Shown piece by piece: positions 11,572-20,984 of a DNA stretch of 64,000 bases. A model generated the notes under the pieces. It was not told the origin of the DNA and made no database searches. It saw only the letters and a list, made by a program, of their open reading frames with translations. Position 1 is the first letter of the stretch. Each line of letters starts with the position of its first letter. Origin of the DNA: Limnephilus marmoratus (lineage: Eukaryota > Arthropoda > Insecta > Trichoptera > Limnephilidae); the NCBI GenBank assembly GCA_917880885.1, contig OU862928.1:6653721-6717720 (forward strand). Direction: 5' to 3'. The translations under genes were made by a program, and so were the position numbers.

Positions 11572-11716
11572 CCCCATGAACCCAGGTATCCCTGCTAAGT
11601 TACCAAACATAGCGAACGGGGTCACTTATGACCTAGGGGTGATATATGACATTGGGGTGATATATGACCATGGGGTGGCCTACGACCTTGGGGTGACCTA
11701 CGACCTTGGGGTGACC
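11572..11716. repeat. Tandem expansion of a SINE-B segment
   Basis: Starts with the SINE-B block CCATGAACCCAGG...CCAAACATAGCGAAC, then a 21-22-bp unit (GGGGTGAYMTAYGACCWT) is repeated five or six times. The unit is the SINE-B motif GGGGTGACCTATGAC, so this is a minisatellite born inside a SINE. It borders the hexamer array. Confidence 0.7.
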
Positions 11717-12006
11717 ATCCTTATCCTTATCCTTATCCTTATCCTTATCCTTATCCTTATCCTTATCCTTATCCTTATCCTTATCCTTATCCTTATCCTT
11801 ATCCTTATCCTTATCCTTATCCTTATCCTTATCCTTATCCTTATCCTTATCCTTATCCTTATCCTTATCCTTATCCTTATCCTTATCCTTATCCTTATCC
11901 TTATCCTTATCCTTATCCTTATCCTTATCCTTATCCTTATCCTTATCCTTATCCTTATCCTTATCCTTATCCTTATCCTTATCCTTATCCTTATCCTTAT
12001 CCTTAC
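11717..12006. repeat. (TTATCC)n hexanucleotide array, about 48 copies
   Basis: About 290 bp of perfect TTATCC/GGATAA repeat with no interruptions visible. Open reading frames across it (poly Ile-Leu, Lys-Asp or Ile-Arg dipeptides) are artefacts of a repeat length divisible by three. It is not the insect telomere hexamer or pentamer. Its perfection implies recent expansion. Confidence 0.97.
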
Positions 12007-12825
12007 CATTCCCCAAGTCAAGCGTGCATAAAGGCCCGACCGTCCGCCTCGCCATCGATCACCGTTCGCATCGATTACCGTTCGCATCACACTTTTCGTA
12101 ACAATCACCACTTTTCATTCGCCAGCATTCACCAGCTTACCCCCCAAGTCGAGCGTGCGTAAAGAAGTTATACTTCAAAAAAACTCGGCTAACTTATCCT
12201 ATGTGTAGCCACTATTCATAGATTCAATTACCGAGTAGTAAACTCAGCTTTATAAATAAATACATCGTGTTTAATTAACCGAAAATGTACGTTTTTGTAT
12301 GGACAGTAATCTATGAACAGGATGGTGAAATTCCTCCTGAGTGGTAGGTAGGGTACAGGTTAAATTAATAATTAAATTTTAAAGTCTCTTTGAGATGATT
12401 TTCTCACGAAAATATGATTATATAAATTGATCCAAACATTATTATTACAATGAAATTGAAATGTCACTGAAATAAACCACTAATATTAAGTACGCTTTGG
12501 TAAAAGTCATTATATCACGAATGAATAATGCACGCTGTAGACACATTGAAATGGAACCGTTATTCTAATACCCGTGTTATTAAGAGCACTGCATAATTTA
12601 GTGATGAAATTCAGCACTATGGTGAAACGAAAACTAGTAGTATAATGAAATAGTGTGGTATTTATATAAAATAATATTATTTTCCTTCAGTATCGCCCTT
12701 TTTACGTTAGAAGAGGAAAAAATTCTAAGGGGCCTTTGTCATTTATTTATTTATTTATTTGAGCCATAAATAGAATATTAATAAAACATTTTTGTGGGTA
12801 ATATTAATAAATTAAAATACAAATA
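12007..12825. other. No gene recognised; short SINE-B relics
   Basis: 12010-12170 repeats a CCAAGTCRAGCGTGCRTAAAG motif twice with intervening 'accgttcgcatc' repeats. The rest is AT-rich with an (ATTT)n run near 12740. No supported coding sequence. Confidence 0.5.
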
Positions 12826-13139
12826 TAAATATCCCTTGACTAATGTGTCTGCAGAAATCACATTTGAATTTTCACAGAAGCAAACACATGAAAAATAATG
12901 CAAGTATTATTTATACTTAACTTGAAATTCAACATTGAAAAAAGTATATAATATTTATGAAGTATTCACTGAAAAGTAATAAAACAACAGAAATATTTTT
13001 TTTATGTGCACAAAGATAATGGAGATATTTTTTGAAACATGTTATATTATTTACAAAAACATCTATGAAAGTGTGTATTTTAACAAGATCGTTGTATAAT
13101 CGAGACATTCTAGACGTAGGATATTTATATGCACCAGAT
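12826..13139 (+). repeat. Interspersed repeat family Z, plus copy
   Basis: Blocks such as 'aaatatccctngactaatgtgtctgcag', 'cagaagcaaacacatgaaaa' and 'ggagatattttttga...ttatttacaaaaa' recur in reverse orientation at 21200-21500. Function and class unknown; no terminal repeat established. Confidence 0.55.
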
Positions 13140-14560
13140 TTAAATGTCCGGGTTAAATTTTCCCCACAGGAAAAACTAAACCCTTTCACACACTTCCCCA
13201 AATGATCATCTAGTCAATCCACGCTATGCAATTGCACTATATGAGTATTATAAATACAAAACAATATTAAATTGAAATTAAAACAATTTTTTTAACTTAT
13301 TTCCACATATTTATTTAACCAGTACCGGTTTCATCCTGTTATGGACATCTTCAGGCTGGCAATTGACATTCTTTTGTTAGAGAATAAAATTGAATAAAAT
13401 TTGGTAGGTAGGTACACAATATTAAGTTAAAAAAAAAAATTGTTTTAATTTCAATTTAATACAATATAATTCCACCAAGTATAACAGAACAATAAATAAA
13501 CTCACAAAACAATATGTCAACCTACCAGAGAACAAATGGGAAAATAATTCACCGACTCCAGATATTTTAATATCAGAAGTTTCGACTCTGTGGAACTCCT
13601 AATTTGACCTATAAATCCTACGGATCCCTCAGCATAAATATTTTAAAAAATCTTGTGAAATCCTACATGTATTTAAAATGACTGATTTTTGCATTTTTAA
13701 ATATAAATTTTTTGACAAATCTAATATGCCTGAATTTTGAATGAGAGACCTAGGTATAACGCCAGTAGCCGAAATAACAAATGGTAATATTATTTTAGTC
13801 TGAGAATACCAAATTCTTTTAATCTCATTTTTTAAATCTGTATATTTTCTTATTTTTTCAGAAATAGATTTTTGAATATTACAGGAATTTGGAACAGCTA
13901 CATCAATGATATAAGTAATTTTTTAAATTTTGTCACGTAAAACTATATCAGGTCTATTATGACTAATTGTTCTGTCTATTAGTATAGATGTATAGGAATC
14001 TAATAATTCCTAGTTAGTATTAATAAGAATGTTGGCATTCTCGTCATATAAATTTTAAGTTGTAATGTTTCTATCTGCCTTGCAAATTATTTTGTGCATT
14101 TCTGAGCTTTTAGCTTGCATATGGAAAAAAATTCTAAGCATTTCTACCTGATTGTGTTTCAAAGATGTTATTTTGACTACACCTCTACCTCTACCTCCTA
14201 AATTTCTAGGTAAATTAATTCGTTATATAGCTGAATTTGGATGATGGCAATTAAACTTTGTTAAGGTAGATCTAATTAATTGTTATAAACTATCTAAATC
14301 TGTATTGGACCATTTAATTATGTCAAATGAGTACGTTGCCCAAGTATTTATTGCTTTTACTAAATTTTTAGCAGATAGATTGATTTTAAAAAATTTCTGA
14401 TCGTAGTTTGAAATTTAATCCTAATATCATTTTTAATAATAGTATTATCTAATCTATTCGATTGCGGGTATGCTAAATATTTATAAACCTCATCCCCTTT
14501 CATACTTTTTTTTATTTTTATTATTGTTATTATTATTGGTATTGTTGGTAACAGCATTAT
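13140..14560 (-). pseudogene. Endonuclease-type LINE, second region (minus)
   Basis: Same family as 2540-3450 but longer. From the 5' side (high coordinates) the minus strand reads VYKYLAYPQSNRLDNTII (about 14470), LTKFNCHHPNSAI and INLPRNLGGRG (about 14210-14270), QVEMLRIFF, NRPDIVLRDK (about 13960), YIIDVAVPNSCNIQ, ISEKIRKYTDLKNEIKR, ISATGVIPRSL and LKMQKSVILNTCR (about 13680). Then comes the 3' UTR with the CCCCACAGGAAAAAC block to 13140. This is the thumb, CCHC-distal and R-P-D/D endonuclease order. Many stops. A palindromic 194-bp element interrupts the UTR at 13267-13460. Confidence 0.7.
13267..13460 (-). mobile_element. Short palindromic-ended element with hammerhead-like core
   Basis: Ends are inverted repeats (TTAAATTGAAATTAAAACAA and its complement) of about 33 bp. 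On the minus strand the interior has CCTGAAGA, a stem GTCC...GGAT, GAAACC and GGTA in hammerhead order. That motif set is known from the terminal repeats of Penelope-like elements. It disrupts a LINE 3' UTR, so it is younger than that LINE. Classification as a Penelope-type terminal unit is inference. Confidence 0.5.
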
Positions 14561-14842
14561 TGGTAAAAATTTCAGTCCAGAATATGTTAAGGTTTCTGGT
14601 AGATTTGGGCCTGGCGTATAACTTGATTTGGATGACTACACGATTATTCACAATTTTATAAAGCATCAAGAGGTCACTTATGTTTCGTCTTTTAACCAGA
14701 CTCTACGTAAGTCTTTCTTCGTACTCGTCTAGAAGATGGTATACACCTGATCGGTAAGACAAAATCGGTGTAAATTTCATATTGGGAGATGCTATATGGA
14801 GGGTCTTTTTAATGGAGGAGGTGAAGTTTGAGAAGGAAAAAG

Positions 14843-15400
14843 GTTTTTTTACATAAGCTCCACACAGGAGGCCCTGAGGAAAATAATTCCCCTTAGAGCC
14901 TTTGTCATCTTTGTGGATGTTGTGTGGAGGGTCTTTTCAGGGAAAGGAATGGGAGGAGGTTCTGGGTAGGAAAAAGGTATGAGGGGTGGGTAGGAATCTG
15001 GGGTCAGCGTATCCAGAAATGACGAACGTTTGAATCTGTCTCTCCCACTGCGGTGCAACAAGACAATGTTCATAGATGTTATGTTGGTAATAATAATAAC
15101 CAGCTGTCAGATGATAGTTGGCAGGTCTGTCGCGTCACTTGATGTATAACCTTGAACTTGTCAACAGTGTCAATAAACGTCTTACATATGAATCGGTTTC
15201 TGTGTTTAATTACAAAACCTCAGACATTATACGAGAGAGCCGCCAAGATCCAGACAAATCTGACCTCAAGAACCCGGGCACACCTGCTGAATCACCAAAC
15301 TTAGTGAACCATTTGGGGTGACCTATGACAGAGGTATTGGTTATCCAATAAATGGTTCCCGGGGCGGCGGTACTTATACCCACCTCCCAAATTTTAGGGT
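14843..15400 (-). mobile_element. SINE-B copy, interrupted
   Basis: Antisense SINE-B: 14843-15065 has the tail side (ACATAAGCTCCACACAGGAGG ... GAATCTGGGGTCAGCGT), and 15243-15400 has the head side (ACCCGGGCACACCTGCTGAATC ... GTTCCCGGGGCGGCGGTAC). Between them 15066-15242 is unrelated sequence that looks inserted; I could not identify it. Confidence 0.6.
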
Positions 15401-15404
15401 GATT

Positions 15405-15800
15405 GTATGAGGGGTGGTTAGGAATCTGGGGATCAATGTGTCCAGGAGTGATGGACGTATGAATCGATCCCTTCCACTGCGGTGCAAGGCGATGGGTCAG
15501 GAGAGTCCGGCTGGAGAGGTCTAGGGTAGGTCTCCCTCAACCAGAACGAGGGGTTCTGGCTGTAGAGGTCAAAAGACCTCCTCAACCAGTATCTCTCGAT
15601 CCGGCCCGCCACGCAGCAGTTGGGTAGATACATTGGCCGCCAGACCTTGACATACCTTATCATATAAACTGGGGCACCCCTGCTAAGTCAATAAACGTAG
15701 TGAACCATTTTGAGGGACCTTTGGCAGGGGTGTTGGTTTTCCAATTACTATTCATGGGGCGGCGGTACCTACCTCTTAAATTGAAAATGAAATCCGTCCT
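15405..15800 (-). mobile_element. SINE-B copy with extra internal block
   Basis: Antisense. Contains the longer internal block seen in only some copies (ACTGCGGTGCAAGGCGATGG ... CCGGCCCGCCACGCAG ... ATTGGCCGCC), then CTGGGGCACCCCTGCTAAGTC and GGGGCGGCGGTACC. Lacks the poly(A)-proximal part. Read in sense, the block encodes LHRSGRDRF-like peptides, linking it to LINE-X. Confidence 0.55.
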
Positions 15801-15874
15801 AAAGACCACCATTATGGATCGGAATGTTGCTTGAAATGGATTTAGTTGTGTTGTGTGATTCAACCGTGGGGCGC

Positions 15875-16165
15875 ACTTGTGATTTGTACAGGGTTAGCAG
15901 TTGTGTACTATTAAAGTATCTGCGGGCCCTGTACAGTGTACAGTACGCCCAGTTTTTGGGAGGCTAACTTTACTCTTGCTTCGATGGAACCATTGGAACC
16001 CTCTGAGCTGGTCACTTAGGGTTACACCAAGCATATCAATGGAGGGCCTGTTCGGAAGATTGCTTCCGTTGAAAGAGACTAGATTTTCATTTCGATCCCT
16101 TTTAGACGTAATCAGACAAGATCGGGTCTTTGAAACATTAAATTCAACGAGATTATTGAATCTAT
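15875..16165 (-). pseudogene. LINE-X reverse transcriptase fragment (thumb region)
   Basis: Minus-strand reading VEFNVSKTRSCLITSKRDRN, then FNGSNLPNRPSIDMLGVTLSDQL, is the region just C-terminal to the FADD box of insect LINE reverse transcriptases, where FNxxKTQ..(I/L)...K and LGVxL are conserved. It fuses on its 5' side to SINE-B sequence. Matching fragments are at 40390-40540 and 62335-62455. Heavily decayed. Confidence 0.6.
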
Positions 16166-16377
16166 CCCTGCAACTACGATGCAAGGCAATGGTGCGAGAG
16201 AGTCCGGCTGAAGAGATCAAAAGGCCTCACTCAACCGGTGTCTTCGATCCGGCCTGCCACGCAGTAGATGGGCAAACACATTGGCCGCCAACACCTTGAT
16301 AAACTAAACCCATGAATCCGAGTACCCATGTTAAGTCTCCAAACATAGCAAACCACTTGGGATGGCCTATTATCATA
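16166..16377 (-). mobile_element. SINE-B head, split by a foldback-like element
   Basis: Antisense SINE-B blocks (GATCCGGCCTGCCACGCAG, ACATTGGCCGCC, CCAAACATAGCAAACCACTTGG) run up to ATTATCAT at 16369, where the element at 16378-17258 is inserted; the interrupted SINE resumes at 17267 (GTGGTGTTG). Confidence 0.6.
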
Positions 16378-17258
16378 GGTGACCCGACAATTCGTCCTGC
16401 GACAATTCATCTGGCGACAGTTCATCCTGCGACAGTTCATCCGGCCGACAGTTCATCCTGTCGACAGTTCATCCTGCCGACAGTTCATCCCGCCGACAAT
16501 TCATCCGGCGACAATTCATCCTGCCTGATCATTTAGAAGATTTTTATTAAGTAAGTATGCAAAGAGGATATACGGCCGTACAACCAAAATCGATATACTT
16601 ATATCTGAAGGCATCTTGAGTGGAAATCCGCTGTAAAAATATTTTTACTAAATAGGTTAGGTTAGGTTTTTTTTTTCTTTCTAAATGTTCTTTCTATTAT
16701 TTACCTTACACTGCGGAGTAATTCAATTTGAAAAACAGAATTAACCAAACGCTTGTACGCACCGAATGTAATCAGATTTATTTATTTTTTTGTGCAAATT
16801 TGTGCAACTTGACGTGGATCGAAAGGAAAAATATTTATAATGAGTTTAGAATGAATTTAAATGCGAAGGAATTTAATTGTGATTGAAGCTAAACAACGGA
16901 ATATTATTTTAAAATTTCTTACTGTTTGCTTTTCGGCTGGTGAAAGAACGCTCGGTTAGGTTAGGTTAGGTTAGGTGAGGTTAGGTTAGGTTAGGTTAGG
17001 TTAGGTTAGGTTAGGTTAGGTTAGGTTATGTTAGGTTAGGTTAGGTTAGGTTGTACGGCCGTATATCCTCTTTGCATACTTACTTGAAGACAATATCTTC
17101 TAAATGATCAGGCAGGATGAATTGTCGCCGGATGAATTGTCGGCGGGATGAACTGTCGGCAGGATGAACTGTCGGCAGGATGAACTGTCGGCCGGATGAA
17201 CTGTCGCAGGATGAACTGTCGCCGGATGAATTGTCGCACGATGAACTGTCATGGAACC
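16378..17258. mobile_element. Foldback-like element with iterated inverted arms
   Basis: Two arms of about 200 bp (16378-16581 and 17053-17258) are near-perfect inverted copies. Each is a row of 15-16-bp units CGACARTTCATCCKGC (about ten per arm), followed by CCTGATCATTTAGAAGAT and AAGTATGCAAAGAGGATATACG. ATTATCAT borders both sides (16369-16376 and 17259-17266), with a ninth base differing, so the TSD is 8-9 bp. The core (16582-17052) contains (TTAGG)n and no credible ORF. Architecture resembles foldback or MULE-type elements; the mobilising enzyme is unknown. A relative lies at 40558-41035. Confidence 0.75.
16954..17052 (+). repeat. (TTAGG)n insect telomere-type repeat
   Basis: About 19-20 TTAGG pentamers with only two variant units (TGAGG, TTATG), plus a short run at 16655-16668. 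TTAGG is the telomere repeat of most insects. Here it is interstitial, lying inside the foldback-like element against its right arm, so it marks captured or expanded sequence, not a chromosome end. Confidence 0.92.
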
Positions 17259-17293
17259 ATTATCATCGTGGTGTTGATTAACATACCTTTTTT

Positions 17294-17385
17294 CCTTCTA
17301 TAACCTTTCCTTAAAAAGACCCTCCACACAACCTCCCCAAAGATGTCGTAGGCCTTGAGGGACTAAAATTCCCTTTAATATAAAT
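17294..17385 (+). mobile_element. SINE-B/LINE-X 3' tail
   Basis: Sense tail block AAAAAGACCCTCCACACAACC ... CCTTGAGGGACTAAAATTCCC without the terminal GAGCTCATGT. Short fragment. Confidence 0.55.
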
Positions 17386-17719
17386 TTAAATCAAATATTT
17401 TGATTACCAAAATGTTTTGTCCTCATTAATGAAAACGTCACATGCAACCACATGGGAGATCGATGATAATGGAATTTCGCGTAGGTACCTTTTAATATCT
17501 GATGTGAATTAGTTTTATTATAGTAATAATAAATTCAGTCCTTTACCATGTACTAATGTAACTACAAAGTAACGTGAAAGGTATAAATTGTACCTACTAA
17601 TATTTATTTAGGACGTGTTGTTTCAAAAAATTTGACGGATTTATCAAATATTTGAAGTTAATTTTAACGTTCTGTGTAAGTTCTATTCACGTTCTGTGAT
17701 TATTTCAATTTTGTGAAGC
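17386..17719. other. No gene recognised
   Basis: AT-rich unassigned sequence; its end supplies the target site of the next RTE insertion. Confidence 0.5.
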
Positions 17720-17731
17720 AACTGGCCTATA

Positions 17732-18308
17732 CGGGGAAATTGATAGAAGAATAAGTGCGGCAAGCAGTGTATTGCGTCCTCTCTACAGCTCAGTGATAAG
17801 GAAAGCCGAGCTGAGCATCAAAACAAAGATGGCAGTGTTTAAAACGGAATACTGCCCGACGCTCACTTACGGCCACCAGACATGGATGCTAAATGAACGA
17901 ATACGCTCTAGAGTCCAAGCTGCCGAAATGAGGTACTTGAGAGGAGTGGCAGGGGTTACGAAATGGGATCATATAAGAAACTCCACGATCCGAGATGATC
18001 TAAACATTGAACCACTGCTACTCTTCGTAGAAAAATCGCAACTGAGGTGGCTTGGGCATGTACTAAGAATGTCTGATGTCCGAATTCCGGGGAAGATACT
18101 GAGTGCGATTCCAGAGGCTAGACGTCCAGTGGGCCGCCCCAGACACAGTTGGGCGAGGCAACTCCAGAAACCGTGTGAGGAGAGGATGGGGCTACCGTGG
18201 ACAGAGGCCGAACAATCAGCACAAGACAGGGACATATAGAGGAACCTCGTCGATGAATTGGGTCTCCGACCCGAATAGGATAAGGGGAAGAAGATGATGA
18301 TGATGATG
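17732..18308 (+). mobile_element. RTE-like LINE, 5'-truncated, perfect 12-bp TSD
   Basis: Bounded by identical AACTGGCCTATA at 17720-17731 and 18309-18320. The frame from 17772 reads AVFKTEYCPTLTYGHQTW, LRGVAGVTKWDHIRN, LRWLGHVLRM, then GRPRHSW, and ends DIWRNLVDELGLRP after one in-frame TAG (about 18237-18239, replacing Trp). This is the C-terminal domain of RTE-type LINE proteins. The 3' tail is (GAT)n. The polymerase core is absent. Good preservation suggests a younger insertion than the RTE at 10994. Confidence 0.9.
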
Positions 18309-18321
18309 AACTGGCCTATAA

Positions 18322-19089
18322 TCTATAATATAAAAATGAATCGCTAAATGTGTTGGTAAGCGCAAATCTCGAGATCAGCTGAACCGATTTCGCTAATTCT
18401 TTTTTTGAATATTCCTTTTAGCACGAGGATGGTTTTTACGGAGAGAAAAATTAAGAAAATTGCGCAGAAAATTAGATAATTTCAGAAAACATGAGCATGT
18501 TGACAGTTCGCATGTTTGAGAATGACATTTTGCAAAATATTGATTGTTCAATCAGGATTCTATTTTTGAAAATTTTTAAGTTGCTATATTTATTTAAAGT
18601 AGGTACTTTCCTAATAATTTGAATCGAATCAAGAATTTTAGATTCTTTAAATAGGTACCTATGTTAGGTACCAAATTTAATATACATGAAAAATGAAAAT
18701 TTGAATAAAAATTGTAAATGGTGGCATGCGGACTGTTTAAAAACGGAATGTACTGGGATTGAATATATGGAACGTGAAAGGAGGGTTGGCGGGACGAGGG
18801 AGCGGGAAAGGGAAGAAGGAAGGCCGTGAAGGTGGAAGGGGAATGCGGGAGGGGAAGGGGACGTGTGAGGGGGAGGGGAACTCGAGAGGGTGGTTACCGT
18901 GACGGGGGAAGGGGGGGGAGTGGAGTGGGGAGAGGGAAGGTGGAGGTGACGGAGTGGGAACGCGAGAGGAGAAGAGGACGCTGGAGAAGAAGGGGAGGCG
19001 AAAGGGGAACGGGTCGAATGGGAAAGGACACTCAGGGAGAAACAATTTCTTTATTAAATGGTATAGCAACGCATGCCGGGACCAGCTAG
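18322..19089 (+). mobile_element. Non-autonomous Helitron, complete ends
   Basis: Starts A|TCTATAATATAAAAATGAATC at 18322 and ends ...ACCAGCTAG|T at 19089. Inside the 3' end a GGTAT/ATGCC stem encloses AGCAACGC. The interior is purine-rich (18780-19010), giving spurious Gly/Arg-rich ORFs. It begins two bases after the TSD of the preceding RTE, so it inserted into or beside that duplication. Same family as 9115-9409 and 41079-41559. Confidence 0.85.
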
Positions 19090-19197
19090 TGACATAATAA
19101 AAGAACTTACACAGAAGTGAAAATTAACTTAAAATATTTGATTAATTCGTAAATTTTTTAAACAACCCAATCTAAATATACAGATATACGAGTATCA

Positions 19198-19268
19198 ATC
19201 GTCCAGTTGATTAGTCAGACATGAAATTGGGTTTAAATTGGAGATGTCTGACTAATCAATAGGACGAT
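19198..19268. repeat. 25-bp near-perfect hairpin
   Basis: Arms 19198-19222 (ATCGTCCAGTTGATTAGTC...) and 19244-19268 pair over 25 positions with one or two mismatches around a 21-nt loop. Could be a very small MITE or a pre-miRNA-sized hairpin; nothing else supports either. Confidence 0.7.
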
Positions 19269-19449
19269 CGTTGTAAATTATTATATATATGTTTTTTTTT
19301 TCAATTTGGGGAAACATTTATTAGATAACGAACACATCTGCCACAGGTAGGGCTGCCACCTCTCCGGGTTTGACCCGGAGTCTCCGGGTTTGCATGGTGC
19401 ATGTCCGGGCTCCGGGTTTAACATCGAAATCTCCGGGTCAAACCGGGCG

Positions 19450-19981
19450 GTGGCAGCGAAGCGACAAACGACATCTGTATTCAACATCTTTTCCAAATTC
19501 GATCTAACAAGTGCAGTAAGTTACGGAGATATTGTGGAAGCTGTCGAATCACTTGGTTTTAAAAATGTCAACGAAGATAAACTTCATGACGAGACCCGAA
19601 AATTAAACCAAGTATTTCCTCAGTTCGTGCAATCTACATAGTGATTCAAAATTACCTGTTGATTTACGATAGGTTCAATTATTCAAAGTCACCTCAACCT
19701 TCACCGAACTACCAAAAATAATTGGAATTTTTTTTTCAATCCCTATAAGCAATGCTTTTGTTGAACGCGTCTTTTCTTTAGTGAGAAATTTGTGGACAGA
19801 CGACCGAAACTGCTTGTCAGTGGACATAATGAAGGCAGAGTTAATTGTGAAGATTAATTACAAAATGAATGTGCAAGAATTTTTGAAGTTTTTGAAGAAA
19901 CCTGAGCAAGAAAAAATGCTTAAACAATCCCTTCAAAATGAAAAATATAGTTTTAAGTGTCAAGCTGGTCCGTCAGACTAG
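19450..19981 (+). pseudogene. hAT transposase, C-terminal half (degenerate)
   Basis: Two plus-strand pieces. One reads SYGDIVEAVESLGFKNVNEDKL (19515-19600). After stops and a frameshift, the second reads NAFVERVFSLVRNLWTDDRN (about 19750-19810), CLSVDIMKAELIVKINY and FLKFLKKPEQEKML, ending at the stop at 19979-19981. The second is the hAT C-terminal dimerisation region, whose hallmark is (A/S)xxERxFS. The catalytic N-terminal half is missing. Confidence 0.75.
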
Positions 19982-20125
19982 CACTAGCTAGGTCATTTAT
20001 ATTTAAAAAAAAACATTCCAAATGTTAATTACCATGACATTTTGCATTAATTAAATAATTCATACTAAAAAAAGTTTTTTCTTCTAACACAGCAAACTTA
20101 TTTTGTGGCACCATTTTAATCAAAT

Positions 20126-20325
20126 TAAAATACTTAGTTTTTACCACTTTAATTGTTTATAATAACATTGTCTATATCTATTATTTTTCCATTGATATCA
20201 TTGTCTATGTCTATTTTCAAAATTAGTAAGTATTAATAAAACCCTGAAGAAGTGAGCGTTGCTCACGAAACTTGTCGGTTTTTATAAACAATAAAAGTGG
20301 TAGGTAAAAACTAAGTATTTTATTC
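20126..20325 (+). mobile_element. Short palindromic-ended element with hammerhead core
   Basis: Ends are inverted copies over about 35 bp (AAAATACTTAGTTTTTACC ... GGTAAAAACTAAGTATTTT). The HHR-like motif lies about 45 bp from the right end, the same layout as 13267-13460. Inserted in the hAT, so it is younger than that element. Confidence 0.55.
20236..20285 (+). ncRNA. Hammerhead ribozyme-like motif (best-formed copy)
   Basis: In order: stem I strand AATAAAACC; CTGAAGA (20244-20250, fits CUGANGA); stem II GTGAGC-guu-GCTCAC (six perfect pairs); GAA (20267-20269); a short A-C...G-T stem III ending GTC (20274-20276); then GGTTTT, which pairs with AAAACC. All core nucleotides of a minimal type I hammerhead are present. 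Predicted cleavage is after C20276. The very short stem III is as in Penelope-associated hammerheads, which act as dimers. Not tested. Confidence 0.6.
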
Positions 20326-20914
20326 AATTAATTTTAAAATAAGTTTTATTTTAATAAAAAAACTATATTTCTAAAATCTCCGGGTCTACTGTTTTTGAAA
20401 GGTGGCAGCCCTAGCCACAGGCCACCCCAAGTGGTTCGCTTTATTTGGTGACTTGGTATGGGTGTCCGGGATCATAGTGTGAGGTTTGACGAATGAGTCT
20501 GCCGACCAATTGCTTAGCAAGCCGAATCGGGAGAGACTAGGTTAAGGAAGACCTTTAGGTCTCTCCAGCAGTACTCTCTCGGAATATCGCGTTGCATCGC
20601 AGAGGGAAGGTTGGATTCATATATGTCCGTTATTACTGAACGCACTGACCTCCACATTCCTTCCCATCCCTCAAACCATTTTCCTTCCCAGAACTGATTC
20701 TCCTTTCTTTTCTAAAAAGACCCTCCACACAGCATTCCCATAGATGACACATGTCATGAAGGGAATTATTTTTTTCGGGACCTCCCTGGAGCTAAAAAAA
20801 ATATCTGTTACATCACTATTATCAATTTAGTTCCAATGTTCTATAAAAAACGTAAAAGAATCACTAATGTGTTTATCTTATAGAAAATATTTTATTTTTT
20901 TTACATTTATAACA

Positions 20915-20965
20915 ATTGGGGTACGTTGTGTGGCTGAAGGTAGTTGGGAGAGGTAGGAGATGGGA
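20915..20965 (-). repeat. SINE-A body fragment
   Basis: Antisense of the SINE-A block CTACCTTCAGCC-CACA-CGTACCCCAATTG; about 50 bp only. Confidence 0.5.
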
Positions 20966-20984
20966 AAGAGGAACTTTCTATTCC

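Larger units (their letters stand above)
19348..20413 (+). mobile_element. hAT transposon, perfect 8-bp TSD
   Basis: Terminal inverted repeats TAGGGCTGCCACCTCTCC and (reverse complement of the right end) TAGGGCTGCCACCTTTCA; flanks GCCACAGG at 19340-19347 and 20414-20421 are identical. Subterminal copies of CTCCGGGTTT/CCCGGAG follow the left end. Contains a decayed transposase and, nested near its right end, a hammerhead-bearing palindromic unit. Confidence 0.9.
19300..20795 (+). mobile_element. SINE-B copy split by a hAT element
   Basis: Sense SINE-B: head at 19300-19347 (CAATTTGGGG...), rest at 20414-20795, including GTGGTTCGCTTTATTTGGTGA, the long internal block (GAGAGACTAGGTTAAGG) and the tail CCCTCCACACAGCATTCCC followed by A-rich sequence. 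The hAT at 19348-20413 accounts for the gap exactly. Confidence 0.75.

Noticed and set aside
11576..12111. Long ORFs of Ile-Leu, Lys-Asp or Ile-Arg dipeptide repeats
   Set aside because: They are translations of the (TTATCC)n array in three frames; the repeat length guarantees openness and nothing supports expression.
16954..17052. True telomere or chromosome end
   Set aside because: The array is only about 100 bp, lies inside a mobile element with a TSD, and has ordinary sequence on both sides.
18737..19089. Gly/Arg- or Pro/Ser-rich ORFs (also at 9179 and 41201-41601)
   Set aside because: They reflect the purine-rich interior of a Helitron family; the same region is open in several frames.
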